A stretch of DNA of 64,000 bases from Myxococcaceae bacterium JPH2 (lineage in GTDB: Bacteria; Myxococcota; Myxococcia; Myxococcales; Myxococcaceae). The DNA lies in assembly GCA_016458225.1 (NCBI GenBank), contig JAEMGR010000001.1, positions 806,001 through 870,000 on the forward strand, read 5' to 3'. Of the stretch, positions 45,026 to 56,303 are shown piece by piece; the stretch's first letter is position 1, and each line of letters opens with the position of its first letter. The notes under the pieces were generated by a model that worked only from the letters and a program-made list of their open reading frames with translations, had not been told where the DNA came from and ran no database searches. The position numbers and the translations under genes were made by a program.

Positions 45026-45201
45026 GGCGGCGCTTCATAGCCGCTTCGACCCCGTCCGGGTACGTCCGCTCGCCCGACCAGGACACTGGCGGACATCCCC
45101 TCCCCACCGTCCAGGTGGGCCACCGTGGGCAAGGGCTCGTGCCGCCGTGCTACAACCTTGAAGCCCTGCGGTCCCGACCCGCCTCCCCGGAGCCAGCCCC
45201 G

Positions 45202-46707
<1,506 letters not shown>

Positions 46708-46713
46708 TGGCCC

Positions 46714-46743
46714 GGTCCCCTCCTCCAGGATGAGGAGAGGACC
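46714..46743. terminator. Hairpin between convergent genes
   Basis: A 12-bp stem with one mismatch (46714-46725 with 46732-46743) lies between the HD-GYP gene and the pyruvate kinase gene. No T run. Confidence 0.5.
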
Positions 46744-46755
46744 TGGGGCTTCATC

Positions 46756-48183
46756 TCAGCGGATGGTGTGCAGGCGCAGGCTGTTGATCTTCCCGGGCTG
46801 ACCCACGGGCGCGCCGAAGACGATGACGATGCGGTCACCCTGGCGAGCGAGCCCCCGCGCGAGCAGCTCCTCCTCCACGCGGCGCACCATGGCCTCCGAC
46901 TCCTGGATGGGCTCCAGCACGCGCGGCACCACGCCCCACACCAGCGAGAGGCGGCGGCGCACCTCCTGGTTCGGGCTGAACGCGATGATGGGCACCGACG
47001 GCCGGTAGTGCGCCAACAGGCGCGCCGTCACACCCGACAGCGTGAACGCCGCGATGAGCGACGCGTTGCTCGCCTTGGCCGCCTCGCACGCCACGCGCGC
47101 GATGACGTCCGGGAAGTTCACCTGCTGCCCGAACGGCATCTCCAGGCCGCGCATCAGGTGCTGCGAGCGCGAGGACGACTCGGCCGCCAGGATGATGCGC
47201 TCCATCATCTGCACGGACTCGATGGGGAACTTCCCGCTGGCCGTCTCGCCGGAGAGCATCACCGCGTCCGCGCCGTCGTACACGGCGTTGGCCACGTCGC
47301 TCGCCTCGGCGCGGGTGGGCCGGGGGTTCTCGATCATCGAGTTGAGCATCTGCGTGGCCACGATGACGGGCAGGCCGCGCAGGTTGGAGCGCCGGATGAT
47401 GTCCTTCTGGACGGCCGGCACTTCCTCGGGAGGAATCTCCACGCCCAGGTCGCCACGCGCGACCATCACGCCGTCTGTCTTGTCGAGGATGGCGTCGAGG
47501 CGGGCAATCGCCTCGGGCTTCTCCAGCTTGGAGATGATGGGCACCGAGCGGCCCACCTCCGCCATCGCCTGCCGGGCCGTGTCCAGGTCCGACGGCTGGC
47601 GCACGAACGACAGCGCGATGTAGTCCACGCCGGCCTTCAGGCCGAACACCAGGTCCTCGCGGTCCTTCGGGGTCAGCGCCGCCGCGCGCACCGCCACGCC
47701 GGGCAGGTTGATGCCCTTGTTGTTCTTCAGCGTGCCGCCGTGGATGACCTCGGTCTTGATGAGCTGCTGCTTGTCCGTCTCCAGCACGCGCAGCTCGAGC
47801 AGACCGTCATCCAGGAGGATGCGGTCGCCGGGGTTCACGTCCGCGGCGAGGAACGGGTACGTGGTGGACACGATTTCATCCGTGCCCTTCACGCTCTCAT
47901 CCGTGGTGATGTGGAAGACGCCGCCGTTCTTCAGCTCGGTGCTGCCGGTGATGAAGCGGCCCGTGCGAATCTTCGGCCCCTGGAGGTCGCCCAGGATGCC
48001 CACGGCCTTGCGAACCTTCAGCGAGGCCGCGCGCAACTTGTCGATGTTCTCCTGATGCTGCTCGTGGCTGCCGTGGGAGAAGTTGAGGCGGGCCACGTCC
48101 ATTCCGTTTTCCAGCAGCGCCTCCAACATCTCTTGGCTCTGGCTGGCGGGACCGAGGGTGCAGACAATCTTCGCTCGTCGCAT
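46756..48183 (-). CDS. pyk: Pyruvate kinase
   Basis: 475 residues from ATG 48183 (MRRAKIVCTLGPAS); the open frame extends upstream but only with unrelated residues. RLNFSHG, ILGDLQGPKIRTG, the Lys/Glu site SKLEKPEAI, VARGDLGVEIP and ATQMLNSMI are all present, and the C-terminal allosteric domain is complete. It transfers phosphate from phosphoenolpyruvate to ADP in the last step of glycolysis, using Mg2+ and usually K+. The effector cannot be told from the sequence. Confidence 0.97.
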   Translation of the reverse strand: MRRAKIVCTLGPASQSQEMLEALLENGMDVARLNFSHGSHEQHQENIDKLRAASLKVRKAVGILGDLQGPKIRTGRFITGSTELKNGGVFHITTDESVKGTDEIVSTTYPFLAADVNPGDRILLDDGLLELRVLETDKQQLIKTEVIHGGTLKNNKGINLPGVAVRAAALTPKDREDLVFGLKAGVDYIALSFVRQPSDLDTARQAMAEVGRSVPIISKLEKPEAIARLDAILDKTDGVMVARGDLGVEIPPEEVPAVQKDIIRRSNLRGLPVIVATQMLNSMIENPRPTRAEASDVANAVYDGADAVMLSGETASGKFPIESVQMMERIILAAESSSRSQHLMRGLEMPFGQQVNFPDVIARVACEAAKASNASLIAAFTLSGVTARLLAHYRPSVPIIAFSPNQEVRRRLSLVWGVVPRVLEPIQESEAMVRRVEEELLARGLARQGDRIVIVFGAPVGQPGKINSLRLHTIR

Positions 48184-48283
48184 AGAGCCCGCGAGGATGG
48201 GTGCAGCCACCGACGGGGTCAAGCACGCAACGAGCGGCCTCCGCTCGGTAAAACGGTAAATGAGCCTGCGGGCAGCAGAGCCT

Positions 48284-49129
48284 TCAACCGCGCAACAGCA
48301 CACCCAGGTTCTCGCGCTCCCAACGCAGCGCAGCGGTGTAGTGCGGATACGTCCGCTCGCGCTCCCGGAAGGCTCTCGGGTGATGCACGCGGCGCCCGCC
48401 TCGTCCCGTGCTGGGGAAGAGCTGGTGGAGCATCTCGTGGAAGACGATGAACTCCACGAAGAAGGCGGGCACCTCGGGCCGGTCCAGCGCGGGGTGGATG
48501 CGAATCTCGCGCGTCTGGTGGTCGTAGACGCCCAGGCGGATGGACTTGCGGCGACGGCGCGGCGGCATGCGGCCCCAGCCGATGCGCGCCTGGATGTTGC
48601 TGCCGAAGAAGGTCGCGTTGACGGAGTGGAACATCGCCTGGAGGTCGAAGCAGCGCCCGAGCGGATTGAGTTCGGCGTCTGACTCGCGGCGCATCTGGCG
48701 GATGCGCGGCTGCTGCCCGCGGATGTAGTCGTCCAGCACGCCGCCCGCGCTGCGGTGGCCGCGGCCCGCGTAGTCCGCCACCGCGCGCACCACGGGCTCG
48801 GGCGCGTCCAGGAACATGTGGTGGAGCCGGAGCTGGAGCGCGCTCGAGCCGCGGCGGAAGGACACCATGGTGGAGCGGTTGTCCGTCACCGCCAGCCGCA
48901 CGGGCATGCCCAGGTCGGCGCTCAAGCGATAGGCGAGGGTCTCGGCGCGCGTCCACAGCTCGTCGCGTGTGGAGGTGAGCATGCGGGGCGCTTCCTCGGG
49001 CACGCGGTGACGCGGCGGCAGCGGCGCCGGTGTCCGAGGCTCGGGCGTGGCAGGGGCCGCGGCGCTGCGGGCCGCCGCGGAGAGGCCACGCGGGAAGAGG
49101 GACATCTGACGGGTGTGCTCGGGCGTCAC
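48284..49129 (-). CDS. SprT-like zinc metalloprotein
   Basis: 281 residues from GTG 49129; an ATG at 49105 is equally possible and neither has a clear ribosome site. The C-terminal domain has FIVFHEMLHQLFP, an HExxH zinc motif (near 228), followed by HHPRAFRERERTYPHY, which provides the third ligand region of SprT/M48-like enzymes. Upstream are NATFFGSNIQARIGWGRM and a basic RRRRKSIRLGVYD stretch that suggest DNA or nucleic-acid contact, as in SprT/Spartan. The N-terminus is Ala/Pro-rich and disordered. Function is inferred by family only. Confidence 0.72.
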   Translation of the reverse strand: MTPEHTRQMSLFPRGLSAAARSAAAPATPEPRTPAPLPPRHRVPEEAPRMLTSTRDELWTRAETLAYRLSADLGMPVRLAVTDNRSTMVSFRRGSSALQLRLHHMFLDAPEPVVRAVADYAGRGHRSAGGVLDDYIRGQQPRIRQMRRESDAELNPLGRCFDLQAMFHSVNATFFGSNIQARIGWGRMPPRRRRKSIRLGVYDHQTREIRIHPALDRPEVPAFFVEFIVFHEMLHQLFPSTGRGGRRVHHPRAFRERERTYPHYTAALRWERENLGVLLRG

Positions 49130-49237
49130 GCGAAGGGCATCGTACCCGCCACCCCTCGGGACTCAAGGCCGACGACTCTCGCCCGCCTGCCCTCCGTCAG
49201 CCCGTCAACCGCGCCCGCCAACACCGGCCCGCAGACG

Positions 49238-50695
49238 TCAGGAAGCGGAAGGCTCGCCGTGACGGGACTTCAACAAGCGCTCCAGTCGCTCCGGCTCCAT
49301 GCGCACCACGAAGGTCTTCTCGCGCGAGTACGTCACCGAGCCTGGCGCCCCGCCCTTCGTCTTGCGAACGAACTTCACCGGCACATAGCTCACCTCGCCG
49401 CGCGGCTCGCCCTTCGCGCCGGAGTGGTGGAGCGCCAGATGCGCGGCATCCAACAACACCTCTTGTGTGGGCTCGCCGCTGCGCTCCAGCGGAATCACCA
49501 CGTGGCTGCCCGGCACGCCCCGCGCGTGCAGCCACAGGTGCCAGGGCCGCGCCACCTTGAAGGTGAGGGCGTCATTGTCCTCGGAGCCGCGCCCCACCCA
49601 GATGCGCGCGCCGCCGTGGCCCACGTACTCCTTGAAGGGCCGGCCCACCGCCGTGCCGTCCTCGCCGGACGCCACGTGGAGCACCTCGGCCTGGGCCAGG
49701 AGGGCCGCCTCGTCCATCTGTTCAATCTGAGAGAGCGCCTCCTGCGCGTGCGCCACCTCGCGCGACAGCTCCGCCTCGCGGTGTCGCGCCTGCTCCACGC
49801 CGCGCTGCAGGCGCCGGTACTGATGGAAGCGCCAGTCCGCCTCCTCCTTGGGGCCGCGCTTCGGGTCCAGCTTCACCCGCACCTCCTCCACGCCGGACTC
49901 GGTGTAGGCCGTGAGCGTCACCTCGGTGACGCCGCGCTTGAGGCGGTGGAGGTTCTGCGCGAGCAGCTCGCCCACTTTCCGATGCTCTTCGGACTCGGGG
50001 CCACGCGCCGCCTCCGCGCGGACCTTCTCCAGCGTGCGACCGGAGCGCTTGAGGCGCGCGCGGTACGGCTGCGCCAGTCGGCGGCGAATGGTCTCGGCGC
50101 GACTCGCCTTGTCCTTCTGTCCCAGCAGTCGCTCGGAGGACTCCAGCAGCGGCAGGGCCGCCTCTGGGTCCGGCGTGAGCCGGGAGGGTTGCGCGCGTCC
50201 CTTCGCGAGCGACTCAGCGGAGACGGGCTCGGGCGGAGTCCACGTCGCGCCCGGGTGGAGCGAGCGGCGCTGCGCGAAGCCCTCGCCGGAGAGCATCAGC
50301 ACGCGGCCACTCTCGCTCAGCAGGACGATGCCACCAGGCGCGCCTACCTCCAGCACCAGGCGACGGCGCGCGTCCTCGCGAGCGAAGTCGAACACGGCCA
50401 CCCGCTCAGCCTCCATCCAGCGGGCGCCCTCGAGCTTGAAGCCCGTCAGCTCCTGGCGCAGCCAGCGCTGGAAGGGAGCGGGCTCTCCCGGGGTGGGGAA
50501 GCGATCAGCCGCCACGGAGACGCGCGCCAGGTCCCCTTCCGCGCACAGACACAGGAGGTGGGAGCGACCGGGGACCCTCAGCTCCACGTACAGCAGGCGG
50601 GGCAGCGGGCACCACGCCTTCTGCGCCACCGACCCGACGAGCCGCTCCGCTACCTCCGTCAGAACCTGCTCGAACTCGACGGGACGCAGCGACAT
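49238..50695 (-). CDS. NFACT-family protein (RqcH/FbpA-like)
   Basis: 485 residues from ATG 50695 with GGAGGG 5 bases upstream. The N-terminal NFACT domain, a basic coiled-coil middle (about 195-340; RLAQPYRARLKRSGRTLEKV) and the C-terminal NFACT-R RNA-binding domain (WLHARGVPGSHVVIPLERSG, near 395) are present in order. Family members bind the 50S subunit with peptidyl-tRNA and add C-terminal Ala tails to stalled chains. The position equivalent to the DR motif of RqcH seems to read ER (EAERVAVFDF), and the protein is about 80 residues shorter than B. subtilis RqcH. Tail synthesis is therefore uncertain. Confidence 0.82.
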   Translation of the reverse strand: MSLRPVEFEQVLTEVAERLVGSVAQKAWCPLPRLLYVELRVPGRSHLLCLCAEGDLARVSVAADRFPTPGEPAPFQRWLRQELTGFKLEGARWMEAERVAVFDFAREDARRRLVLEVGAPGGIVLLSESGRVLMLSGEGFAQRRSLHPGATWTPPEPVSAESLAKGRAQPSRLTPDPEAALPLLESSERLLGQKDKASRAETIRRRLAQPYRARLKRSGRTLEKVRAEAARGPESEEHRKVGELLAQNLHRLKRGVTEVTLTAYTESGVEEVRVKLDPKRGPKEEADWRFHQYRRLQRGVEQARHREAELSREVAHAQEALSQIEQMDEAALLAQAEVLHVASGEDGTAVGRPFKEYVGHGGARIWVGRGSEDNDALTFKVARPWHLWLHARGVPGSHVVIPLERSGEPTQEVLLDAAHLALHHSGAKGEPRGEVSYVPVKFVRKTKGGAPGSVTYSREKTFVVRMEPERLERLLKSRHGEPSAS

Positions 50696-50705
50696 GGGGC
50701 CCTCC

Positions 50706-50745
50706 GGAAAAAGAAAAACGGCCCGGCGGATTCCGCCGAGCCGTT
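50706..50745 (-). terminator. Rho-independent terminator of the histone-like gene
   Basis: On the minus strand a 14-bp stem with one G-U pair (50745-50732 with 50730-50717) is followed by TTTTTCTTTTT. It lies about 38 bp beyond the stop of the histone-like gene and just before the NFACT gene. Confidence 0.85.
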
Positions 50746-50783
50746 CACCGGACGTCAATCGCGTCCGAAGATGACGCCGTGCT

Positions 50784-50981
50784 TCAGCCCTCGGTGGGGG
50801 CCGGAGCCGACGAAGCCGACGAGGCGCGCTTGCGAGCCGGCGCCTTGCGGGCCGTCTTCTTCGCCGTCTTCTTCGCCGCGCCCTTCTTCGCCGTCTTCGC
50901 GGCGGTGGTCTTGCGGGCGGTCTTCTTCGTCGCGGTCTTCTTCGACGCGGTCTTCTTCTTCGCGGACTTCTTCGCGGCCAT
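50784..50981 (-). CDS. Histone H1-like Lys/Ala-rich protein
   Basis: 65 residues from ATG 50981 with GGAGGG 6 bases upstream. The chain is almost entirely Lys, Ala, Thr and Arg in KK(T/S)A-type repeats (MAAKKSAKKKTASKK ...), ending in a short Ser/Pro/Ala tail. It has no folded core and resembles the C-terminal tail of eukaryotic H1 and the bacterial AlgP/Hc1-type proteins. It should bind DNA non-specifically by charge. Low sequence complexity means homology searches will be unreliable. It has its own strong promoter and terminator, so it is a monocistronic, probably abundant, product. Confidence 0.85.
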   Translation of the reverse strand: MAAKKSAKKKTASKKTATKKTARKTTAAKTAKKGAAKKTAKKTARKAPARKRASSASSAPAPTEG

Positions 50982-51060
50982 CGGAACCCTCCGTTCAGGT
51001 GATTGGCCCGCGCATGGCGAGCCCTGCACTCGCATTAATGGAAGTGAGTGCTTGAAGTGA

Positions 51061-51089
51061 ATGGTACGGGCGACATGCCAGTGTGTCAA
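51061..51089 (-). promoter_or_regulatory. Sigma-70 promoter of the histone-like gene
   Basis: On the minus strand, a perfect TTGACA (51089-51084) and TACCAT (51066-51061) are 17 bases apart. Transcription should start near 51054, giving a leader of about 72 bases. The rest of the 340-bp gap 50982-51321 holds a 13-bp direct repeat but no gene. Confidence 0.8.
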
Positions 51090-51115
51090 CGCATGGTGAT
51101 GTATCGCATCGCGGG

Positions 51116-51202
51116 GCGAGGCCGATTTCTCGGCTTCGGGCGCGTCCAACGCGCGGAGTGGGCACTCGCGAGGCCCGCGCCAAACGCGCGCGAGGCCGAT
51201 TT
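51116..51202. repeat. 13-bp direct repeat in the histone-like/GH1 intergenic region
   Basis: GCGAGGCCGATTT occurs at 51116-51128 and again at 51190-51202, 74 bp apart, between the divergent histone-like and beta-glucosidase genes. It could be a paired regulator site; no function is known. Confidence 0.5.
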
Positions 51203-51321
51203 TCCGGCCCCGGACGCGTTGGGCACCGCGCGCGCGGCGCACTGTCCGCTGTCGCGCATCTGCGCTGCATGACGCCGCGCTTTCCCCCGCGTTGGGCGAG
51301 GCCGTAGGGTCCGCGCCCAGC

Positions 51322-52635
51322 ATGAGCGTCCACGCGCAGACCTTCCCCGAGCACTTCACCTTCGGCGTCGCCACGTCGGCGTACCAGGTGGAGGGCGGCA
51401 TCGAGAACGACTGGGCCGAGTGGGAGCGGGCCGGAAAGTTGAAGGAGCCGCACGCGCGATGCGGCCCCGCGGTGGACCACTGGAACCGCTTCGAGGAGGA
51501 CTACGCCCTGGCGCGCGCGGTGGGCGCCACGGCGTTCCGCATCTCGCTCGAGTGGGCGCGCGTGGAGCCCGAGCCGGGCCGCTTCGACGAGGCGGCGCTG
51601 GAGGCCTACCGCGAGCGGCTCTCGCGGATGCGCGCCCACGGCCTGCGGCCCGTCGTGACGCTGCACCACTTCACGCACCCCACCTGGTTCGCCCGCCTGA
51701 CGCCGTGGCACCTGCCCGCGAGCGTGGAGGCCTTCCGGCGCTACGTCCGCCGGGTGGCGCCGCTCCTGGAGGGACTCGACGCGCTCGTCATCTCCTTCAA
51801 CGAGCCGATGGTGCTGCTCTTGGGCGGCTACCTCCAGGGCGCCATTCCGCCGGGCATCGCGGACGGCCCGCGCACCATGGCGGCGATGGAGAACCTGGTG
51901 CGCGCACACGTCGCCGCGCGCGAGGAGCTGCTCGAGCGCCTGGGCCGGGTGGAGCTGGGCATCTCGCAGAACATGCTGGCCTTCGCGCCGGACCGCTGGT
52001 GGCACCCCATGGACCGCGCCCTGGTGCAGCTGAGCGCCCAGGCCTACAACCACGCGTTCCACGAGGCGCTGTCCTCCGGGAAGCTGCGCGTCAGCATGCC
52101 GGGCGTGGCCTCCACGCGGGTGGACATCCCCGGCGCGCGCGACTCGGTGGAGTTCGTGGGCGTCAACTACTACACGCGCGCGCACCTGCGCTTCGTGCCG
52201 CGCCCGCCGTTCATCGAGTTCAAGTACCGGGACCGGCGCGAGCGGGGCTACACGGACATCGGCTGGGAGGACTGGCCCGAGGGCTTCCTCCAGATTCTGC
52301 GCGAGGTGCGCCGGTACGACCGCCCCGTGTGGATTACGGAGAACGGCATCGACGACCGCGGAGGCCAGCGCCGGCCGAGCTACATCCATGCACACCTGGC
52401 CCAGGTGCTGGCCGCGCGGGCCGAGGGCGTGGACGTGCGCGGCTACCTCTACTGGAGCCTGCTCGACAACTTCGAGTGGCTGGAGGGCTGGGGGCCGCGC
52501 TTCGGCCTGTACCACGTGGACTTCCAGACGCTGGAGCGCCGCCCCACCCCCGCGTGCGACTACTACCGCGCGGTGGCCACCGGGCGGCGGCTCATCGCCC
52601 CCGGCGAGGTCGCTCAGCCGAGCGCCGCGCGGTAG
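51322..52635 (+). CDS. GH1 family beta-glucosidase
   Basis: 437 residues from ATG 51322 (MSVHAQTFPEHFTFGVATSA). The GH1 fold markers are complete: FGVATSAYQVEG at the start, ISFNEPMVLL (acid/base Glu near 160), VNYYTR, and VWITENGID (nucleophile Glu near 340), with YLYWSLLDNFEWLEGW at the end. There is no signal peptide, so it acts in the cytoplasm on beta-glucosides or related beta-linked sugars; the glycone is not decidable. Its last 22 bp overlap the convergent dus gene. Confidence 0.93.
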   Translation: MSVHAQTFPEHFTFGVATSAYQVEGGIENDWAEWERAGKLKEPHARCGPAVDHWNRFEEDYALARAVGATAFRISLEWARVEPEPGRFDEAALEAYRERLSRMRAHGLRPVVTLHHFTHPTWFARLTPWHLPASVEAFRRYVRRVAPLLEGLDALVISFNEPMVLLLGGYLQGAIPPGIADGPRTMAAMENLVRAHVAAREELLERLGRVELGISQNMLAFAPDRWWHPMDRALVQLSAQAYNHAFHEALSSGKLRVSMPGVASTRVDIPGARDSVEFVGVNYYTRAHLRFVPRPPFIEFKYRDRRERGYTDIGWEDWPEGFLQILREVRRYDRPVWITENGIDDRGGQRRPSYIHAHLAQVLAARAEGVDVRGYLYWSLLDNFEWLEGWGPRFGLYHVDFQTLERRPTPACDYYRAVATGRRLIAPGEVAQPSAAR

Positions 52636-53627
52636 TCCACGTCCTGCTCCTCGTCCGGCGGCGCGGCGTCCACGTCCGCGCGCACGAAGAAGCGGGCCAC
52701 GGCGGCCTCCACCTCCGCGGGCGTATCGAGCTGGTTCACCTCGGCGCGGAAGGCCGCCGCGCCGCTCAGGCCGTGGGCGTACCAGCCCAGGTGGCGGCGG
52801 AAGGAGCGCGCCGCGCCCACCGGGTCTCCCACGAAGGCCACGTGCTCGCGGAAGTGGGCCAGCACCAGCAGGCAGCGCTCCTCAGGCGTGGGCGGCGGGC
52901 CTCCGGCCAGCTCGCGAAATATCCACGGGTTGCCCAGCGCGCCCCGGCCAATCATCACGTAGTCGCAGCCGGTGCTCTCGCGCATGCGGCGGGCGTCCTC
53001 GGGCGTCTTCACGTCCCCGTTCCCGATGATGGGCAGCGTGGGGAAGTGGCGCTTCAGGTCCGTGATGCAGCTCCAGTCCGCCCGGCCCGAGTAGCCCTGC
53101 TCGCGCGTGCGCGGGTGGATGGCCAGCGCCGCGCAGCCCGCCTCCTGGAGCGCCTCGGCCACCTGGAGGTAGTTGAGCGTCTTCGCGTCCCAGCCAGAGC
53201 GAATCTTGCAGGTGACGGGCAGGCCCGTGGCCTCGCGAATGCGCCGGACGATGTCCGCCGCCCGGGGGATGTCGCACAACAGGCCGCTGCCCGCCCCGTT
53301 GCGCGTCACCTTCTTCACCGGACAGCCCATGTTGATGTCGATGACCTGCGCGCCGTGGGACTTGCCCACCTGGGCCGCGAGCGCCATGGCCTCCGGGTCG
53401 CCTCCGAAAATCTGGAGCGAGTAGGGCCGCTCCACCTCGGGGTCGAAGCGCAGGTACTTGAGCGTGCGCTGGTTGGCGCGCATGAGCCCCTGGGAGCTGA
53501 CCAGCTCCGTGGGGCACAGGGCGGCGCCCAGGCGGAAGGCGATGACGCGGAAGGGCCGCTCGCTCACCCCGGCCATGGGCGCGAGGATGTACGGGTTGGG
53601 CAGGGCGTAGGGACCAATCGGCAACAT
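52614..53627 (-). CDS. dusB: tRNA-dihydrouridine synthase, DusB type
   Basis: 337 residues from ATG 53627 (MLPIGPYALPNPY). APMAGVSERPFR, ELVSSQGLMR, the catalytic-Cys motif DINMGCPVKKV, IHPRTREQGYSG, GNGDVKTPEDA and IGRGALGNPWIF are all present, which fits an FMN enzyme that reduces a uridine in tRNA to dihydrouridine. The C-terminal region is the short helical domain of the family, ending in an acidic tail. No Shine-Dalgarno site is obvious. No fis gene is attached, unlike in enterics. Confidence 0.93.
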   Translation of the reverse strand: MLPIGPYALPNPYILAPMAGVSERPFRVIAFRLGAALCPTELVSSQGLMRANQRTLKYLRFDPEVERPYSLQIFGGDPEAMALAAQVGKSHGAQVIDINMGCPVKKVTRNGAGSGLLCDIPRAADIVRRIREATGLPVTCKIRSGWDAKTLNYLQVAEALQEAGCAALAIHPRTREQGYSGRADWSCITDLKRHFPTLPIIGNGDVKTPEDARRMRESTGCDYVMIGRGALGNPWIFRELAGGPPPTPEERCLLVLAHFREHVAFVGDPVGAARSFRRHLGWYAHGLSGAAAFRAEVNQLDTPAEVEAAVARFFVRADVDAAPPDEEQDVDYRAALG

Positions 53628-53719
53628 GGAGGCGGGGGAACCTAGCGGATTGACCCCCGGGTTGCAGTGGACGAGCAACGGACTGCGCGCACGGTCCCCA
53701 GCGGTTAAGGTCCCTCGCC

Positions 53720-55150
53720 ATGTTCCGGTTTCGTCTCGGGAGCATTCCCGTCGAGGTTCAGCTCACCCACCTGATGTTCTCCGCGGCGCTCGCCTACCAG
53801 TCGCTGCCCACCGCGGGCCGCGGCTCCACGGCGGCGGGCTGGCTGGGGGAGCGCCTCATGGACCCGCAGGCGCCGGGCTACGGCAGCGCCGTGCTCACCT
53901 ACGTCCTCTCGTGGATGCTCATCGTCTTCGTGTCGGTGCTCGTGCACGAGCTGGGGCACGCGGTGGTCTTCCGCCTGTACGGCTACCAGCCGCGCATCTC
54001 GCTCGTCTTCCTGGGCGGGGTGACGGACCCGCACGCCACCGCGCCGCTGCCCTGGCACCGCGAGGTCTTCAGCAGCCTGGCGGGCCCCATGGCGGGCCTG
54101 GGCCTGGGGCTCGCGTGCAAGGCGGTGCTCGGCTCCTTGGACACGGTGCCGCCCGCCGCGTACTTCTTCCTCCAGCACTTCTTCGAGGCCAACGTCTTCT
54201 GGGCCGTGCTCAACCTGCTGCCCGTGCCGCCGCTGGATGGTGGACACATCAGCACCGCGGTGGCGACGCGCGTGTTCGGGCGCAGGGGCCTCCTGGTGTC
54301 TGGCGGACTGTCGCTGCTGCTGTGCCTGGGCGTCGTGGCGCTGAGCTGGGCGCGCGGTGGCGGCCTGTTCCTCACCTTCCTCTTCGCCATGTTCGGCTTC
54401 CGGGCCCTGCGCATGGTGTCCGTGGGCCTCAAGGGCGACACCGTCCGCCTGGAGGAGGCCGAGATGCAGGCCCTGCTCGACGCGCGCGAGGCCCTGGCCG
54501 CGGGGCGCTTGGATGACGCGCGCCGGCTGGGCCACTTCGTCCTGGAGAGCGAGGCGCTCACGCCCACGCACGCCAGCCGCGCCCACCATCTGCTGGGCTG
54601 GGTGGCGCTGAAGCAGGGCCAGGGCCGCGTGGCGCTGGACCACTTCTCCCAGGTGCAGGCCCATCCCCAGGTGGAGACGCACGCCATGGCCGCGGCGCTG
54701 TCCCTCATCGGAGATGAGCAGAAGGCCGTGGCGGCGTGGGAGCTGGCGTGGCGCGAGACGGGGGACCGGACCGTGCTGCACGAGTTCGCCGGCTCGCTCA
54801 TCCGCATGGGCAAGGTGCAGGAGGCGCTGCGGCTCCCCCAGGTGGAGCCCGCGGCCGCGTTCCAGTGCGCCGAGCGAGCGCTCTTCATCCGGGGCGCCTA
54901 CTCGGAGGCGGCGGCGGTGAGCGAGGCCGCGCTCGAGTTCGTGCCGGACCCCGGCATCGCCTACGACGCGGCCTGCGCCTTCTCCCGGGCCCGCAACGTC
55001 GCGGACGCCGTGCGCCTCTTGCGGCGAGCAAGCGAGCTGGGCTTCCGAGACGTGGCCTACGCGGCGTCGGACGAGGACCTCGCGCCGCTGCACGGACACC
55101 CCGCGTTCGAGGCGTGGCTGTCGGAGCTGCGCGAATCTCGCGCGTCCTGA
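53720..55150 (+). CDS. M50 site-2-protease-like protein with TPR-like tail
   Basis: 476 residues. The N-terminal part is a membrane metalloprotease: HELGH in VSVLVHELGHAVVF (near 76-80) and NLLPVPPLDGGHIS (Asp near 173) supply the zinc site; about five or six helices surround it. The soluble C-terminal half (from about 250) is a run of helical pairs such as AREALAAGRLDDARRLGHFV and SRAHHLLGWVALKQGQGRVA, TPR-like. Site-2 proteases cut substrates within the membrane, often releasing regulators; the repeat tail may recruit a partner. Substrate unknown. The divergent dus gene starts 92 bp away. Confidence 0.85.
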   Translation: MFRFRLGSIPVEVQLTHLMFSAALAYQSLPTAGRGSTAAGWLGERLMDPQAPGYGSAVLTYVLSWMLIVFVSVLVHELGHAVVFRLYGYQPRISLVFLGGVTDPHATAPLPWHREVFSSLAGPMAGLGLGLACKAVLGSLDTVPPAAYFFLQHFFEANVFWAVLNLLPVPPLDGGHISTAVATRVFGRRGLLVSGGLSLLLCLGVVALSWARGGGLFLTFLFAMFGFRALRMVSVGLKGDTVRLEEAEMQALLDAREALAAGRLDDARRLGHFVLESEALTPTHASRAHHLLGWVALKQGQGRVALDHFSQVQAHPQVETHAMAAALSLIGDEQKAVAAWELAWRETGDRTVLHEFAGSLIRMGKVQEALRLPQVEPAAAFQCAERALFIRGAYSEAAAVSEAALEFVPDPGIAYDAACAFSRARNVADAVRLLRRASELGFRDVAYAASDEDLAPLHGHPAFEAWLSELRESRAS

Positions 55151-55225
55151 CAGCGGAGTGACAGGAGCACGCGTTGATGCGGTGGATGGCTGGGCCCCTC
55201 GTTCCGCCCGGCCCCTGAGGTCCGC

Positions 55226-56236
<1,011 letters not shown>

Positions 56237-56303
56237 GCCCTCCCGCCATCCGCACCCCGCCGCGCTCCTCCCGAACGAGGCTCCCGGATAGAGTCCGCGC
56301 GCC

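Noticed and set aside
48219-49166. A 315-residue minus-strand frame overlapping the SprT-like gene
   Set aside because: It is in another frame and contains only Pro/Ala/Arg-rich sequence, while the overlapping frame has HEMLH.
51420-53645. A 741-residue plus-strand frame over GH1 and dusB
   Set aside because: It crosses two genes that each have complete family motifs in other frames.
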